This document shows, one piece after another, positions 6,553-15,498 of a stretch of DNA of 64,000 bases. The position numbers and the translations under genes were made by a program. The DNA lies in the NCBI RefSeq assembly GCF_003675855.1, contig NZ_RCIH01000009.1, positions 124,001 through 188,000 of the forward strand, in the 5' to 3' direction. Within the stretch, counting starts at the first letter, position 1; the number at the start of each line of letters is the position of its first letter. This stretch comes from Halostella salina. GTDB taxonomy: Archaea; Halobacteriota; Halobacteria; Halobacteriales; Natronoarchaeaceae. Under the pieces are notes generated by a model, which saw only the letters and a program-made list of their open reading frames with translations, made no database searches and was not told the DNA's origin.

Positions 6553-8718
6553 TTAATCGTCCTCCGTGTTCACGAACGTCGTCAACTCCGGCACCCGCGT
6601 CTCCGTGAGCTCTCGACGAATCTCAGTCCGATCCCAGCCGAGCGGTGCCAGCACACTCTCGACAGCTCTGACGAGTTGCGTCTTGTAGTACGACGCGTCG
6701 TACGACTCGATCTCCTCGTGAGCCAACGCGACCCGCTCTCGCGAACTCTTCTCGTCGTCGACGACCACGTACTCGATGTCCTGTCCCGGGTGGATGGCGA
6801 GGTCCTGGTTCCGAGCCCGCTTCAGCGCCGCCACGTTCTGTGTGTTCTGCGTGTACCCTTCCAGCGGCTTGGAGACACGGTTCCGCTCGACGAGCCGCTC
6901 CACTGCTACGTTGCCCGCCTGTAGTTCGCCGATTGCTCGTTCGAGCCGTCCGAGTACCGCGTCCGGTGACCGCGTGGCATCGAGCTGGTCGAGACAGTCC
7001 CGCTGGACGTCCTCGATGAACGGCGGGGTCGAGCGCTGCCGGGCTTCGATGCCTCTGACCTTGAAGTCGTCGTCACCGGCGACCTTTCCGAAGTACTTCG
7101 TCAGCGCGCCGGCGTCGCTCTCGCGCTGCGGGACGAACGCCACCCAGTCGTAGTGGGCCTCGTGTTCGAGCCGAATCTCGACGCGTTCCGTGATCTCCGT
7201 CGCGAGCGTCCCGAGGTTCTCACGGTCCTCGTCGTCGACGTCGGGGTCCGGGGTCACCCAGATGGAGTCAACGATGCCGTGGACGACGCGCCAGCCGCCA
7301 GCTTCCAGTCGCTGTTTCGCCGTCAACAGAATCTCGCGAGCGAACGCGTTGATTGCCTCGTGGCACTCGATGCGACCGAACTTCGCGTTGCTGAACCCCT
7401 GATAGCCGAAGCAGGCGACGAGGATCCACTTCAGCGCTCCCGACCCCCCCTCGAGTTCTGCCAGTCGGTCCTCGTCGGGGTTGTCCCGTTCCTTCTTGCG
7501 ACGGATGGCCGCCTTGATCTCGTCGCGAGCGTCGATGATCGGCTGCAGCACGTCGACGAGGTAGCCCCGGTCGTCGCAGATCGAGTACCCGAGGCCGGGG
7601 ACGTCCTCGCGGTCGCTGTGGCAGTCACACCGGATGACGTCCGGCGAGACGTTCCGGGTGCAGATGATGTTCGGATACAACGAGGAGAAGTCGAGTTCGT
7701 GGACGTTCTCGTGGAGGCCGACCTCGGGCGCGAAGATGAACCCGCCGCGGTCGGCATCGTGGAGCGTTCCCATCGGCTTGTAGAACTCGTGGCGCCAGGA
7801 GTTCCATGGCACGAGGACGTCGCGGTCGTGGGCCTCGCAGATCTGGATCGCCGTGAGGACGTTCCCGATCGACGCCCACGCGAGCTCCTGAACGGGTTTT
7901 TTCGAGCGCGACACGAGGTCGAGGACGCCGTCGAGGTTCGTCTCCCCGTAGAAGAACGTGTTCGACTCGTCGATAATCGCCCGGCCGGGCACGTTGTACC
8001 GCGCCGGCGAGTGGCCGACGCGGCCGTAGCTCGAGTACGTCGACCGGCTCGCGAGCTGCTGGTAGTCGACGTCCGGCCACCGACTCAGCGAGAAGTCGTC
8101 GACGCCGGCGTCCGTCGCCATCTCGTACAGGGTCGGGATGATCTCGCTGGTTGAGCAGACCAGGACGTCCGGATCGTGCGCGTCGAGTGCCCCTTGGACG
8201 GCGGTCAGGATATCCGTCGGCGAGCCGGTGACGGCGTCGCCGGCGACGGTCAGCTCGCCGTAGACGTCGTTGCTCGTTTCGGTCACTGGGACGCTGAGCC
8301 GGAGCGTCGACAGTTCGCTCGCCGGCGTCGGATCGGCGCCGGTCTCCAGACAGTATCGGAACTCTCGCGAGAAGTCCACGTTGAAGCAGGCGAGATCCCC
8401 GACTGGATAGTCCGACAGCTGGCGTGCCTGCCGGGCGAGTGGGGTGACGCGGTCGATGTGGGCGACGTTGACCGCGAGAACGGTCTCCTCGTCTCGTCGA
8501 AAGCTCGGCCGTCGCGTAACCATCTCGGTCGCGACGACGTCCGGGTGCTGGTCGTACACCGACTGGAGCGTTGTGAGGTCGAGGTCGGTCTCTGGGTCGC
8601 GAGCGGCGACGTAGAAGCGTGGGGTGTAGTCATCGCGCTCGGTCGCGACGGCGCCGTCGGCGGTTGCCTCCCACTCCAGGACGCGGCCGTCGTCGAGGAA
8701 ATCGATGCAGAACGGCAT
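6553..8718 (-). CDS. polB: Family-B DNA polymerase, plasmid type
   Basis: About 721 residues from the ATG at 8718, chosen because MPFCIDFLDDGRVLEW is the usual beginning of this haloarchaeal family; a 51-residue in-frame extension to 8871 looks non-coding and contains palindromes. Polymerase motif A DFSSLYPNII, motif B KWILVACFGYQGFSNAKFG and motif C GIVDSIWV are visible in order. Motif C lacks the first Asp of the canonical GDTDS, keeping only the second. An N-terminal exonuclease-like region is present but I could not place all of its acidic motifs. It is much smaller than main replicative PolB enzymes, so it probably acts in repair or in element replication. It sits next to the Cdc6 origin. 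Confidence 0.92.
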   Translation of the reverse strand: MPFCIDFLDDGRVLEWEATADGAVATERDDYTPRFYVAARDPETDLDLTTLQSVYDQHPDVVATEMVTRRPSFRRDEETVLAVNVAHIDRVTPLARQARQLSDYPVGDLACFNVDFSREFRYCLETGADPTPASELSTLRLSVPVTETSNDVYGELTVAGDAVTGSPTDILTAVQGALDAHDPDVLVCSTSEIIPTLYEMATDAGVDDFSLSRWPDVDYQQLASRSTYSSYGRVGHSPARYNVPGRAIIDESNTFFYGETNLDGVLDLVSRSKKPVQELAWASIGNVLTAIQICEAHDRDVLVPWNSWRHEFYKPMGTLHDADRGGFIFAPEVGLHENVHELDFSSLYPNIICTRNVSPDVIRCDCHSDREDVPGLGYSICDDRGYLVDVLQPIIDARDEIKAAIRRKKERDNPDEDRLAELEGGSGALKWILVACFGYQGFSNAKFGRIECHEAINAFAREILLTAKQRLEAGGWRVVHGIVDSIWVTPDPDVDDEDRENLGTLATEITERVEIRLEHEAHYDWVAFVPQRESDAGALTKYFGKVAGDDDFKVRGIEARQRSTPPFIEDVQRDCLDQLDATRSPDAVLGRLERAIGELQAGNVAVERLVERNRVSKPLEGYTQNTQNVAALKRARNQDLAIHPGQDIEYVVVDDEKSSRERVALAHEEIESYDASYYKTQLVRAVESVLAPLGWDRTEIRRELTETRVPELTTFVNTEDD

Positions 8719-8771
8719 TTGTTGTTCACAATCCACTGGACATCCGAATCCGATAAGCGACGGCGTGTCAT

Positions 8772-8787
8772 TTCCGGGATTCCGGAA
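8772..8787. promoter_or_regulatory. TTCCGG-N4-CCGGAA palindrome upstream of polB
   Basis: Perfect 6-bp arms 8772-8777 and 8782-8787, 54 bp before the chosen polB start and in the divergent spacer toward the gene at 8936. A second palindrome GGAATTCC lies at 8860-8867. Possible operator; no regulator identified. Confidence 0.3.
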
Positions 8788-8935
8788 TAGCCCGAAACCG
8801 TGAACGACGGCGTATTCCGATCTATTTGCAGGTGGTCCTCCATTTCCAGAATCGTGTCCGGAATTCCTCACTCACAGGTAGCTCCTGGGGAAAAACTGTT
8901 GTCGGACGGACGTAATTGGATTACCTATTCAGAGA

Positions 8936-10057
8936 ATGACGACCCATTCATTGGCAGATGCGCTTGCTGATAGACAGGTTCAAGAATTGCTTGGGGCCCT
9001 CCAGTCCGAACACGTGGTGACACCCGGAGCGTTCGAGAACGACGTTGAGCAAGCGCTCAAAGAGACGATTTCATCTAGGTTGACCGACGAACCAGTCGCG
9101 TACGAGACTATTTTGGATGAGCATGGCGATCTCGTTGGATCGACGGATCGTGAAAGGGAGACGCTCCCGTGGTGGTTATTGGACTTCGTCTGGACAGTTG
9201 ATACAGAAGGGTCGGACCAGATGGAACTCACGCTTGATGATCCAGCGAGCCTCAGCCGTTTTGAGGACTATCCCGAAGGGGAGACACGGGTGGTTGATAT
9301 CTCTCTTCGAGATGACCATCCGTTCAAAGAAGTTCTCACTGCTCTGCAGGACTTGAAACAGGCGTTAGCGGATGAGGTTGATCCAGAGATAATTGACGGA
9401 GCGGGTAACGGGACAATCAGGTCGTTTCCTGAGAGAGATCGTCTCTTCGATAGTCCATACGGCGACAATAAACTGGAGACCCACCGCGATTTCGAGAACT
9501 GGCTCGGCGACCTCCTCGGACTGTTCCCGCCCGAGAACGACGCCTCAACGGGGCTTTTGATGGCGCTTACGAACGTCCGGCGCTCCCACGCGGAAAATGT
9601 ACTCCCGGATCAGACACTGAGTCAGTTCGACCGCATCGGACTCGTTGATGAGGACGACCGTATCTTTAACCAGCGATACTACGAGGCGCTAGGAACGATT
9701 TTGGAGTTCGTAGGAGTGTTCGACCAACACATCTCAGTGAACCCGCCCGAGGAACTTGACGTGCAGACCGACCAGTATGATGATGGCGAGATGTTCCCGC
9801 TTCAATACGCCTTCCACGACGCGTGGGCGAGCGCGAACCAACCTGTTGACGGTGCTGACGAGTGGTTCGGGCGCGTAGGCAACTCTACACTAGAAACCGA
9901 AGAGGAACGCCGGTTCGCCAACGTAGCGTTTGACACACCGCTATGGATACACAGCTCATCGGTCCTGTTTCAGCCGTGGGAAAAGAGCTACTATGCAAGT
10001 AACCGTGACCAGCTGCACACTCTGTTAGATAAGCGCAACCATCCAGTCGATGAGTGA
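8936..10057 (+). CDS. Unknown protein, first gene of a three-gene AAA+ operon
   Basis: 373 acidic residues, no recognised motif. The N-terminal 60 residues are helical, residues 70-130 alternate strands around PWWLLDFVWTVDT, and the C-terminal half contains aromatic-rich segments (FGRVGNSTL, PLWIHSSSVLFQPWEKSYYA). No signal peptide or membrane segment. The ATG follows a short divergent spacer from polB. It overlaps the next gene by 8 bp, and that gene is followed after 5 bp by an AAA+ ATPase, so the three form one transcription unit and probably one complex. Plausible roles are target recognition or scaffold for the ATPase; not shown by sequence. A database search for conserved three-gene neighbourhoods would decide. 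Confidence 0.75.
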   Translation: MTTHSLADALADRQVQELLGALQSEHVVTPGAFENDVEQALKETISSRLTDEPVAYETILDEHGDLVGSTDRERETLPWWLLDFVWTVDTEGSDQMELTLDDPASLSRFEDYPEGETRVVDISLRDDHPFKEVLTALQDLKQALADEVDPEIIDGAGNGTIRSFPERDRLFDSPYGDNKLETHRDFENWLGDLLGLFPPENDASTGLLMALTNVRRSHAENVLPDQTLSQFDRIGLVDEDDRIFNQRYYEALGTILEFVGVFDQHISVNPPEELDVQTDQYDDGEMFPLQYAFHDAWASANQPVDGADEWFGRVGNSTLETEEERRFANVAFDTPLWIHSSSVLFQPWEKSYYASNRDQLHTLLDKRNHPVDE

Positions 10058-11912
10058 CAGAGATCGCGACTCGCCACGCGACCGTAATCACGAGGATACA
10101 AGCGGGGAGCAAACGGAGGCGCCGGCTCGAATACCGAGCGATCCGTCAGATGCAGACGATGCTGACGAATCGACCCCGGAGGAGCGTATCGCAACGCGTT
10201 CGATTGGCCTGTCAGGAAATGACGGTTCGGTAATTGACGAAGCACGCCCTCAAGCCGAGATCACCGTAACGTCTGGGAAGGTTCAGTCGGGGTCGGTCTC
10301 GGTCAAAAGACTGACCCACCGGACGGCAGTCGTTGACTCGGTGAGGCCTAGGGCAAGGGTCGCGCAGTCATCTGGTACGGTGACGACATCAGATATCGAG
10401 CTAGGACAGCGACGTTCAGCAGTCCGGATGCCGAGTCGACCAACGCACCAGCGGGAGAGTCGTGAGGGAACAGCTGCGACTCGCGACGTTGAGATTGAGC
10501 AGCGGACTGAGCCTGTCACCGATGCCAGCCGACCGTTGGCGCAAGACAGGGTCCAAGAGTCTGAGAGCCGTGGCGCCATCGAAGAGATTGAGGAGTATGA
10601 CCCGGTCTTCCGCTGGGCGGGTGGAGCACCCTACGGAACCGATCGCCCGATGTTTGTGGTCAACCGCGACCCGGCTTTCTCGACACTAGAGCATCTCAAG
10701 AGTGTCCTCCGTGACACGTACGCTGAACTCAAAGGCGGCGAACCGGGTACCGCCACCGTAGAATTCCTTGCGAATGAGGTGCAGACCCCCTCGGTACAGG
10801 GGAACATTGTAACGCTTGACCTTCGAGACGACGGCTGGACGGCAGGTGTCCAGAACGGCAAACCGTTAATTGAGCGATCAGATGTTGACTTGATTCCGAG
10901 ACTCCGTGACGTTGTCGACGGCCTCTACAGTGGGGATGTGGGCTATTTTGTATTGAACGTCCCAGCCGAGTGGGGGAGTGGATACCTAACTGAACGGTTC
11001 CACGAACGACTTGTCGCACGGCTTGCGGGCGTCTCGCAATCCGAAGTCGAGACGGACGAGCGAACCACGCTGTTCGAACGCGTTGAGTCGGCACCCGTCG
11101 TCCTTACAGAACCAGTAATCGAAACCGAGAGTACCTATGCCGACCGGGTAGCCGGATATCACGGATTGGACAAAAAAAGTGCGAACGAATTTGAGTCAAT
11201 CCCGCAGATAGAGCAGGCTGTGGGTCGGATTCTCTCCCAACAGGATTGGTTCAGGATTACGCTGACCGAGCGCCACGGGTCGGAAGGTAATCGACACTAC
11301 CTGTGGAAGGCTGCTATTGTCGACGGCGTCTGTCGGGCTGTGTGGCGGACCAGCGAAGGTGGCGTGGATGGCCGTACGTACAACCGATTCGTCCGTGAGG
11401 AGTTCCGCCCTCAGCTTGCCGACGAGGCGTTCCCCCTAGAAACCGAGTACGAAGTCCGTGATACTGAGCAGGACGTGCGCCTCGCCGCCGACGTGTGGAT
11501 TCGAGGGCCGACTGACGACTGGCAAAGAGCTGTTCGAACTCTGTTTAATGGTGAGGCCGACAAGGAGGGTGACGGACAGGGGACTGACTCCGGAGACGAA
11601 GAAGATATCAAATTCCCGGTGGCCGTCGAGTACGAGACCGGATTCAAAGAGGGCGCGTTCAATTTTCGGAAAGTCGTGGAGACGCTCGAAAAGTACGAAC
11701 CAGGTGAAGAGGTCGGACATATTGCCGTCGTCGTGCCACAACGGCTGCTCTATCGCGGACGTGGTCGAGCGGAGATGCTCACAACGCTCGTTTCGCAGTG
11801 GACCAAGCGTGTCGAGAATACCACTGCCTCGCTGTACGTACCTAAGCTCGTCGGTGGATCGTGCCGACGTCTTGTTCGGGCCACAGACAGAATTGATGAA
11901 CTCTACGAGTAA
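10050..11912 (+). CDS. Unknown 620-aa protein with internal repeats and nuclease-like C-terminus
   Basis: Residues 1-50 are disordered and charged. Residues about 55-165 contain three to four degenerate units of roughly 33 residues, each with a V[VI]D-x-xRP core followed by TVTTSDIELGQR-like beta segments. The middle (190-400) reads as alpha/beta. The C-terminal 100 residues carry FPVAVEYETGFKEGAFNFRKVVETLE then HIAVVVPQRLL, which has the look of a PD-(D/E)XK core (acidic residues before a strand, ExE, then a second hydrophobic strand), but no lysine is clearly placed. It overlaps the upstream gene by 8 bp and is followed after 5 bp by the AAA+ gene. Function unknown; nuclease is a hypothesis. 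Confidence 0.75.
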   Translation: MSDRDRDSPRDRNHEDTSGEQTEAPARIPSDPSDADDADESTPEERIATRSIGLSGNDGSVIDEARPQAEITVTSGKVQSGSVSVKRLTHRTAVVDSVRPRARVAQSSGTVTTSDIELGQRRSAVRMPSRPTHQRESREGTAATRDVEIEQRTEPVTDASRPLAQDRVQESESRGAIEEIEEYDPVFRWAGGAPYGTDRPMFVVNRDPAFSTLEHLKSVLRDTYAELKGGEPGTATVEFLANEVQTPSVQGNIVTLDLRDDGWTAGVQNGKPLIERSDVDLIPRLRDVVDGLYSGDVGYFVLNVPAEWGSGYLTERFHERLVARLAGVSQSEVETDERTTLFERVESAPVVLTEPVIETESTYADRVAGYHGLDKKSANEFESIPQIEQAVGRILSQQDWFRITLTERHGSEGNRHYLWKAAIVDGVCRAVWRTSEGGVDGRTYNRFVREEFRPQLADEAFPLETEYEVRDTEQDVRLAADVWIRGPTDDWQRAVRTLFNGEADKEGDGQGTDSGDEEDIKFPVAVEYETGFKEGAFNFRKVVETLEKYEPGEEVGHIAVVVPQRLLYRGRGRAEMLTTLVSQWTKRVENTTASLYVPKLVGGSCRRLVRATDRIDELYE

Positions 11913-11917
11913 TCATA

Positions 11918-13555
11918 ATGCCAGACACACCGCTGTATAACTGGGTTGAACGCGCACGCGACAACCCATCGGTAGCATCGATCCGTTCCTCGTTATTCGA
12001 AGGACAGCAGTACCTTCCATGGACAGTGGTCAGGAGTCGTGCTGAAGACCAGCCAAATAGGGCGTTCGAAGTACGGGCCTCCAAGGACGTAACCGAGCAG
12101 TACGAATTCCGTATCAATCCAGACGGGACTGAGAACGGAGTGACCGTCTACCGCCGTGAATTCGATGTCACAACAGCAGGGCCACGGTCAGGCGACGCCG
12201 AGCACGAACTCAGGCTCATCGTCGAGCTCGTTGATCAAGACGTTACGCCGCCTGATGACTTGAGAACCGAAGTCAAAGAGCGTGAACTGGCCGAATTTAT
12301 GCAGGCTGATTGGGTTCATCCGGTCGGCGCAGACCGCGTCGCGGGGCTGGACCATCAACGAGCGGATCTTGAACGATTTCTCGAAGCCGACTACGAGTCT
12401 TGGGGTCTCTCTGAGCGGACTGGAATCCTTCTGGAGGGGCCTCCGGGCACAGGAAAAACCGAACTCGTCAAAGAAGTCTGTGAAGAGAAATACGGCGAAG
12501 TCCCCGTCAGTATCTCTGGACCTGAAGTGCTAAGCAAGTGGGTCGGCGAGTCCGAGCGAACACTTCGACAGAAGTTTGAGGAGGCGCGTGACCGGGCTGA
12601 CAGCCCTGTTCTCTATATTGACGAGCTCGACGCCATCGGGCGCAGCCGTGACTTAGCCAGCCAAGACCACGGCCACCAGCTTGTCGCACAGCTGCTTGTC
12701 TTGCTTGATGGTATCGACCAGAAGGCACGTGACCGCGACCGATCGCTGAAAGTTATCGGATCGACAAATCTTGCCGAGGTGCTCGATCCGGCGCTTCTCC
12801 GGCCTGGTCGGTTCGGTAGTGATCCGATTGAGTTCGGCCGTCCAAATCCAGCCCAAAGAACGGCGATCCTCCATCATTACCTCGAACAGAGCCGTCGGGC
12901 GGAGGCCTCAAATTTGGATAAGTCCCTCGACAGCTTTGTTACAAAGTTCGAGACGGAACCCCTCTCAGAAATCGTCACAAACACGGAGGGGTTCACTGGG
13001 GCCGACCTCGAAGATCTGGTTCTCAAGACGGTTGAGCGACTCGAACGCGGCGGCAACGAAGAACTTACAGTAGCAGCCCTTGAGAAGACGCTAACTGGAC
13101 CGTTCGAGGGACGAGGGCGTGGACCCTTCACCGACGAAGAGATCACGGCTGGCGGTCGGACACGACGGGTCGATACGCACGTCGGTATGATTCGAAGTGA
13201 GTCCTTGGACACCGACACCGCTCGAGATACCGCACGCCAACACGTCGCGGCGCTGGGGGAGAACGAACGCGGAACCTTCAGAATTGTTTCTGTTCGTGAA
13301 TTGCTCGGGCCGGACCACCAGACCACTCGTGAACAAGTTATCGAGACATTCCAGACGCCGGTGACTGCTCCTCTCGTCGTCTATCTCAAAGGTGCACGGA
13401 CGCTGAACCGAGCTAGGTCGGCTTCTCCGTTGCTGCAAACACTCGTCGAGACACTCCACGAGGAGGTTCTCAAGTGGCCTGACGACAACGTGCTACTCTA
13501 CGCGAAAGATGATGACCACTCGCTGTTGTCTTTACCGACAACTGATCTTGACTGA
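11918..13555 (+). CDS. CDC48/FtsH-like single-module AAA+ ATPase, third gene of the operon
   Basis: 545 residues. A specific N-terminal domain (1-135, mostly beta) precedes a full AAA module: Walker A GPPGTGKT (174-181), pore loop KWVGES, Walker B VLYIDELD (231-238), sensor-1 GSTNLAE, arginine finger RPGRFGSD, then the helical lid with TEGFTGADLEDLV. A further C-terminal domain (about 420-545) is not recognised. The ATPase appears intact. The N-domain differs from that of CDC48 proteins, suggesting a dedicated substrate. Five bp separate it from the 620-aa gene. In context it is the motor of a three-protein machine of unknown role, sitting between a replication module and a defence island. 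Confidence 0.88.
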   Translation: MPDTPLYNWVERARDNPSVASIRSSLFEGQQYLPWTVVRSRAEDQPNRAFEVRASKDVTEQYEFRINPDGTENGVTVYRREFDVTTAGPRSGDAEHELRLIVELVDQDVTPPDDLRTEVKERELAEFMQADWVHPVGADRVAGLDHQRADLERFLEADYESWGLSERTGILLEGPPGTGKTELVKEVCEEKYGEVPVSISGPEVLSKWVGESERTLRQKFEEARDRADSPVLYIDELDAIGRSRDLASQDHGHQLVAQLLVLLDGIDQKARDRDRSLKVIGSTNLAEVLDPALLRPGRFGSDPIEFGRPNPAQRTAILHHYLEQSRRAEASNLDKSLDSFVTKFETEPLSEIVTNTEGFTGADLEDLVLKTVERLERGGNEELTVAALEKTLTGPFEGRGRGPFTDEEITAGGRTRRVDTHVGMIRSESLDTDTARDTARQHVAALGENERGTFRIVSVRELLGPDHQTTREQVIETFQTPVTAPLVVYLKGARTLNRARSASPLLQTLVETLHEEVLKWPDDNVLLYAKDDDHSLLSLPTTDLD

Positions 13556-13683
13556 AGACTTATCGAACCACGGGCTACCGGGATCAAGAAATTCAGAACC
13601 GGCCCGAACATAGGGCCAATCAGGCAGTTCGCTGAGGTTGAGATCCAGCTTCTTGACTATGCCGTGCATCTTGTGAAGCATAT
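13532..13683 (-). pseudogene. Possible insertion-sequence transposase fragment
   Basis: The minus-strand frame reads MHGIVKKLDLNLSELPDW, which resembles the N-terminal part of haloarchaeal IS5-type transposases (a helix followed by LSELPDW). It abuts the polB remnant and overlaps the 3' end of the AAA+ gene by 24 bp. The fragment is too short to be sure; it could be random. Confidence 0.25.
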
Positions 13684-13684
13684 T

Positions 13685-13729
13685 CAGGACGCGGCCGTCG
13701 TCCAGAAAGTCGATAGTAAACTGCCCCAT
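13685..13729 (-). pseudogene. Remnant: first 15 codons of a second polB
   Basis: Encodes MGQFTIDFLDDGRVL, which aligns with MPFCIDFLDDGRVLEW at the start of the intact polB (8718). At DNA level the 3' half is near identical to 8678-8718 and the 5' half differs, so it is a diverged copy, not a fresh duplication. It breaks off after codon 15. It directly abuts the 3' end of tnpB. It marks a lost polymerase gene. Confidence 0.7.
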
Positions 13730-13730
13730 C

Positions 13731-15038
13731 CTACTCGCTCACGGCTTCGCCGTTCGCTTCGTTGCGGGTGGGGCTTTCGCATGGACTCCCGTTCTGTCCG
13801 CCGTCGGCGGAAGGCTCGTAATCGCCATTCACGTTCAACGTCCCGCGATTCAAGCGCACGTTTACGGGTGCGCCTCCGCCCGACGACTTTTGCGCCGAGC
13901 GGAGATACTTCAATCCGATATTCTTCGCCGCGTTGTAGTCCGCATGGGGGGAGTATCCACACTTCAGGCACTCGAATACGTCCTGCCCGTCCGAGGTTGA
14001 ACGGTTGTTCTCGTGAGTGAAGCCGCACTTGGAACACCGCTGGCTCGTGTACGCAGGACTCACCTGTTCGACCGAGATGCCGACCACTTCGGCTTTGTAC
14101 TCGACGTACTCGAACAGGCGTCGAAACGCCCACGCGTGGAACTTCTTGGCGTTGGGCATCCGCTCACGAATCCCGGTTAGGTTCTCGAACGCGATCACGT
14201 CGCAGCCATAGTCGACGGCTTCCGCGACGAGTTCCTTTGAGACAGTGTGTAAGAAGTGATCGTAGCGGCCCGTCTCAGTACGTCCGACCGACTGGATGGT
14301 TTCGTGGGCGGACCGTGTGCCGCGCTGGTGGAGTGACCTGCGCCGCTTCTCGAACTCACGGTGCCAGTGATTCAACTCCGACCCGTTCCAGAATGTCCCT
14401 GTGGAGGTGACGGCGATGTTTTCCATGCCGAGGTCAACGCCGAGGACTGTGCTGTGCTCGCCGTTGCCATCGTCGGCAGTCTCGAACTCCACGTCCGCCT
14501 TTGTTCGGACGTGAAGGTAGAACTCGCCGTCGCGGTAGTGCAGTTCTGCGCCCGTCACTTCGTAGTCGTCGTTGTATAGATACTCCGAGTGTGGTGTCTC
14601 GCGGTTCTCGTCGGGGAGGACGTATTCAGCGGTAATCCGTCCTTCGACGGTCGAAAGTGTGGCGTGGTCATCGTTGAATGTCGCACACCGCTTGTCGTAG
14701 ACGAGCGTCGGCGCGGTGAAGTTTGGCTTCCCCGCATAGTCACCTTGCTTCCAGCGAGCAACGACGCTCTGTACGGCATCGGCAGCCTTGTTGCGGGCGT
14801 TCTGGACGAGGTTCGCTTGCAGCCAGGTCTCTGCCCGCACGTCGTCATAGGTTTCGCGTTGGAGTTCGGCCTTGCTCGTGGTCTTGTACTCGCCTTGCCA
14901 CGCGTGGTCGACGACGTAGTTGGCGGCCCACAGGAACTCGGAAATGGTTTCGTGGAGGAGATCGGCGTCGCTGTCGGCCACGTCGAGCTTGACGGGGACG
15001 GTGCGACGGACCTCCATCCGTGTTTCAGATGTGTACAT
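13731..15038 (-). CDS. tnpB: TnpB, RNA-guided nuclease of an IS200/IS605 (IS1341-type) element
   Basis: 435 residues. Ruv[13 protein letters not shown], Ruv[15 protein letters not shown], a zinc ribbon CSKCG ... CLKCGY, and Ruv[14 protein letters not shown] are all present, so the nuclease is probably active. TnpB cuts DNA guided by an omega-RNA made from the element's 3' end and needs a short target-adjacent motif at the 5' end. No tnpA is present, so this is a tnpB-only element. The start is the ATG at 15038; a second Met at 15017 ([13 protein letters not shown]) is equally possible and lies about 33 bp from AATATAAAG at 15046-15054. The stop is one base from the polB remnant, so the right end must be within or just beyond that point. 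Confidence 0.93.
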   Translation of the reverse strand: MYTSETRMEVRRTVPVKLDVADSDADLLHETISEFLWAANYVVDHAWQGEYKTTSKAELQRETYDDVRAETWLQANLVQNARNKAADAVQSVVARWKQGDYAGKPNFTAPTLVYDKRCATFNDDHATLSTVEGRITAEYVLPDENRETPHSEYLYNDDYEVTGAELHYRDGEFYLHVRTKADVEFETADDGNGEHSTVLGVDLGMENIAVTSTGTFWNGSELNHWHREFEKRRRSLHQRGTRSAHETIQSVGRTETGRYDHFLHTVSKELVAEAVDYGCDVIAFENLTGIRERMPNAKKFHAWAFRRLFEYVEYKAEVVGISVEQVSPAYTSQRCSKCGFTHENNRSTSDGQDVFECLKCGYSPHADYNAAKNIGLKYLRSAQKSSGGGAPVNVRLNRGTLNVNGDYEPSADGGQNGSPCESPTRNEANGEAVSE

Positions 15039-15190
15039 GTGTCTTTATATTCACCACGATTCGGTGGGAGTCGGTAACCCATCGAGCGTGGATGGCACAG
15101 TATCGTGTCGGTTTCCTCTCCACACAATCTCTCGCTTCGCTTGCCCGGTGAGGTCGGAAGCTTCCCCTTGCCTCACGCTGAACGGCATCG

Positions 15191-15496
15191 TCACGGATTC
15201 GAGTCCAGTGGGCCACTCTCTTGATCATCCCGTGCTGCGACCGCGGCTTCGAGCTCTTCGAGGCGTTCCTCGTGGTCGTCGAGGCGGGCCTCCTGTTCGA
15301 GATCGATGCTGAGCAGCGCCGGCAGCAACGGGTTCTGGTGGTTCAAAAGCCCACTCGCGTCGGCGTGCTCGCGGGCGTACTCGAACAGCCGGTCGAACCG
15401 CGGCTGGTTGCGACGCCGCAGTGCCCGCCGGAACTCTGCCCAGCGCTCTTCGATGGCCCGGAGCGCATCTCGGTAGGTTGGGTTTGTGCGTCCCAT
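15191..15496 (-). CDS. Small haloarchaeal protein (DUF8156-like)
   Basis: About 101 residues from the ATG at 15496 (MGRTNPTYRDALRAIEERW). Two helical segments, arginine-rich (AEFRRALRRRNQPRFDRLFEYAREH), then a coiled-coil tail (DLEQEARLDDHEERLEELEAAV). I recall this family as a frequent neighbour of plasmid polB genes in haloarchaea, encoded between a RecA-like protein and polB. Here it follows the RecA-like remnant by 2 bp and would have preceded the lost polB, so it is the surviving middle gene of a broken operon. Function unknown; a DNA-binding accessory is plausible. Confidence 0.65.
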   Translation of the reverse strand: MGRTNPTYRDALRAIEERWAEFRRALRRRNQPRFDRLFEYAREHADASGLLNHQNPLLPALLSIDLEQEARLDDHEERLEELEAAVAARDDQESGPLDSNP

Positions 15497-15498
15497 CG

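Noticed and set aside
7153-8154. Long plus-strand open frame (333 codons) opposite polB
   Set aside because: It is a mirror frame of the GC-rich polB gene; the polymerase motifs are on the minus strand and the plus frame has no recognisable fold.
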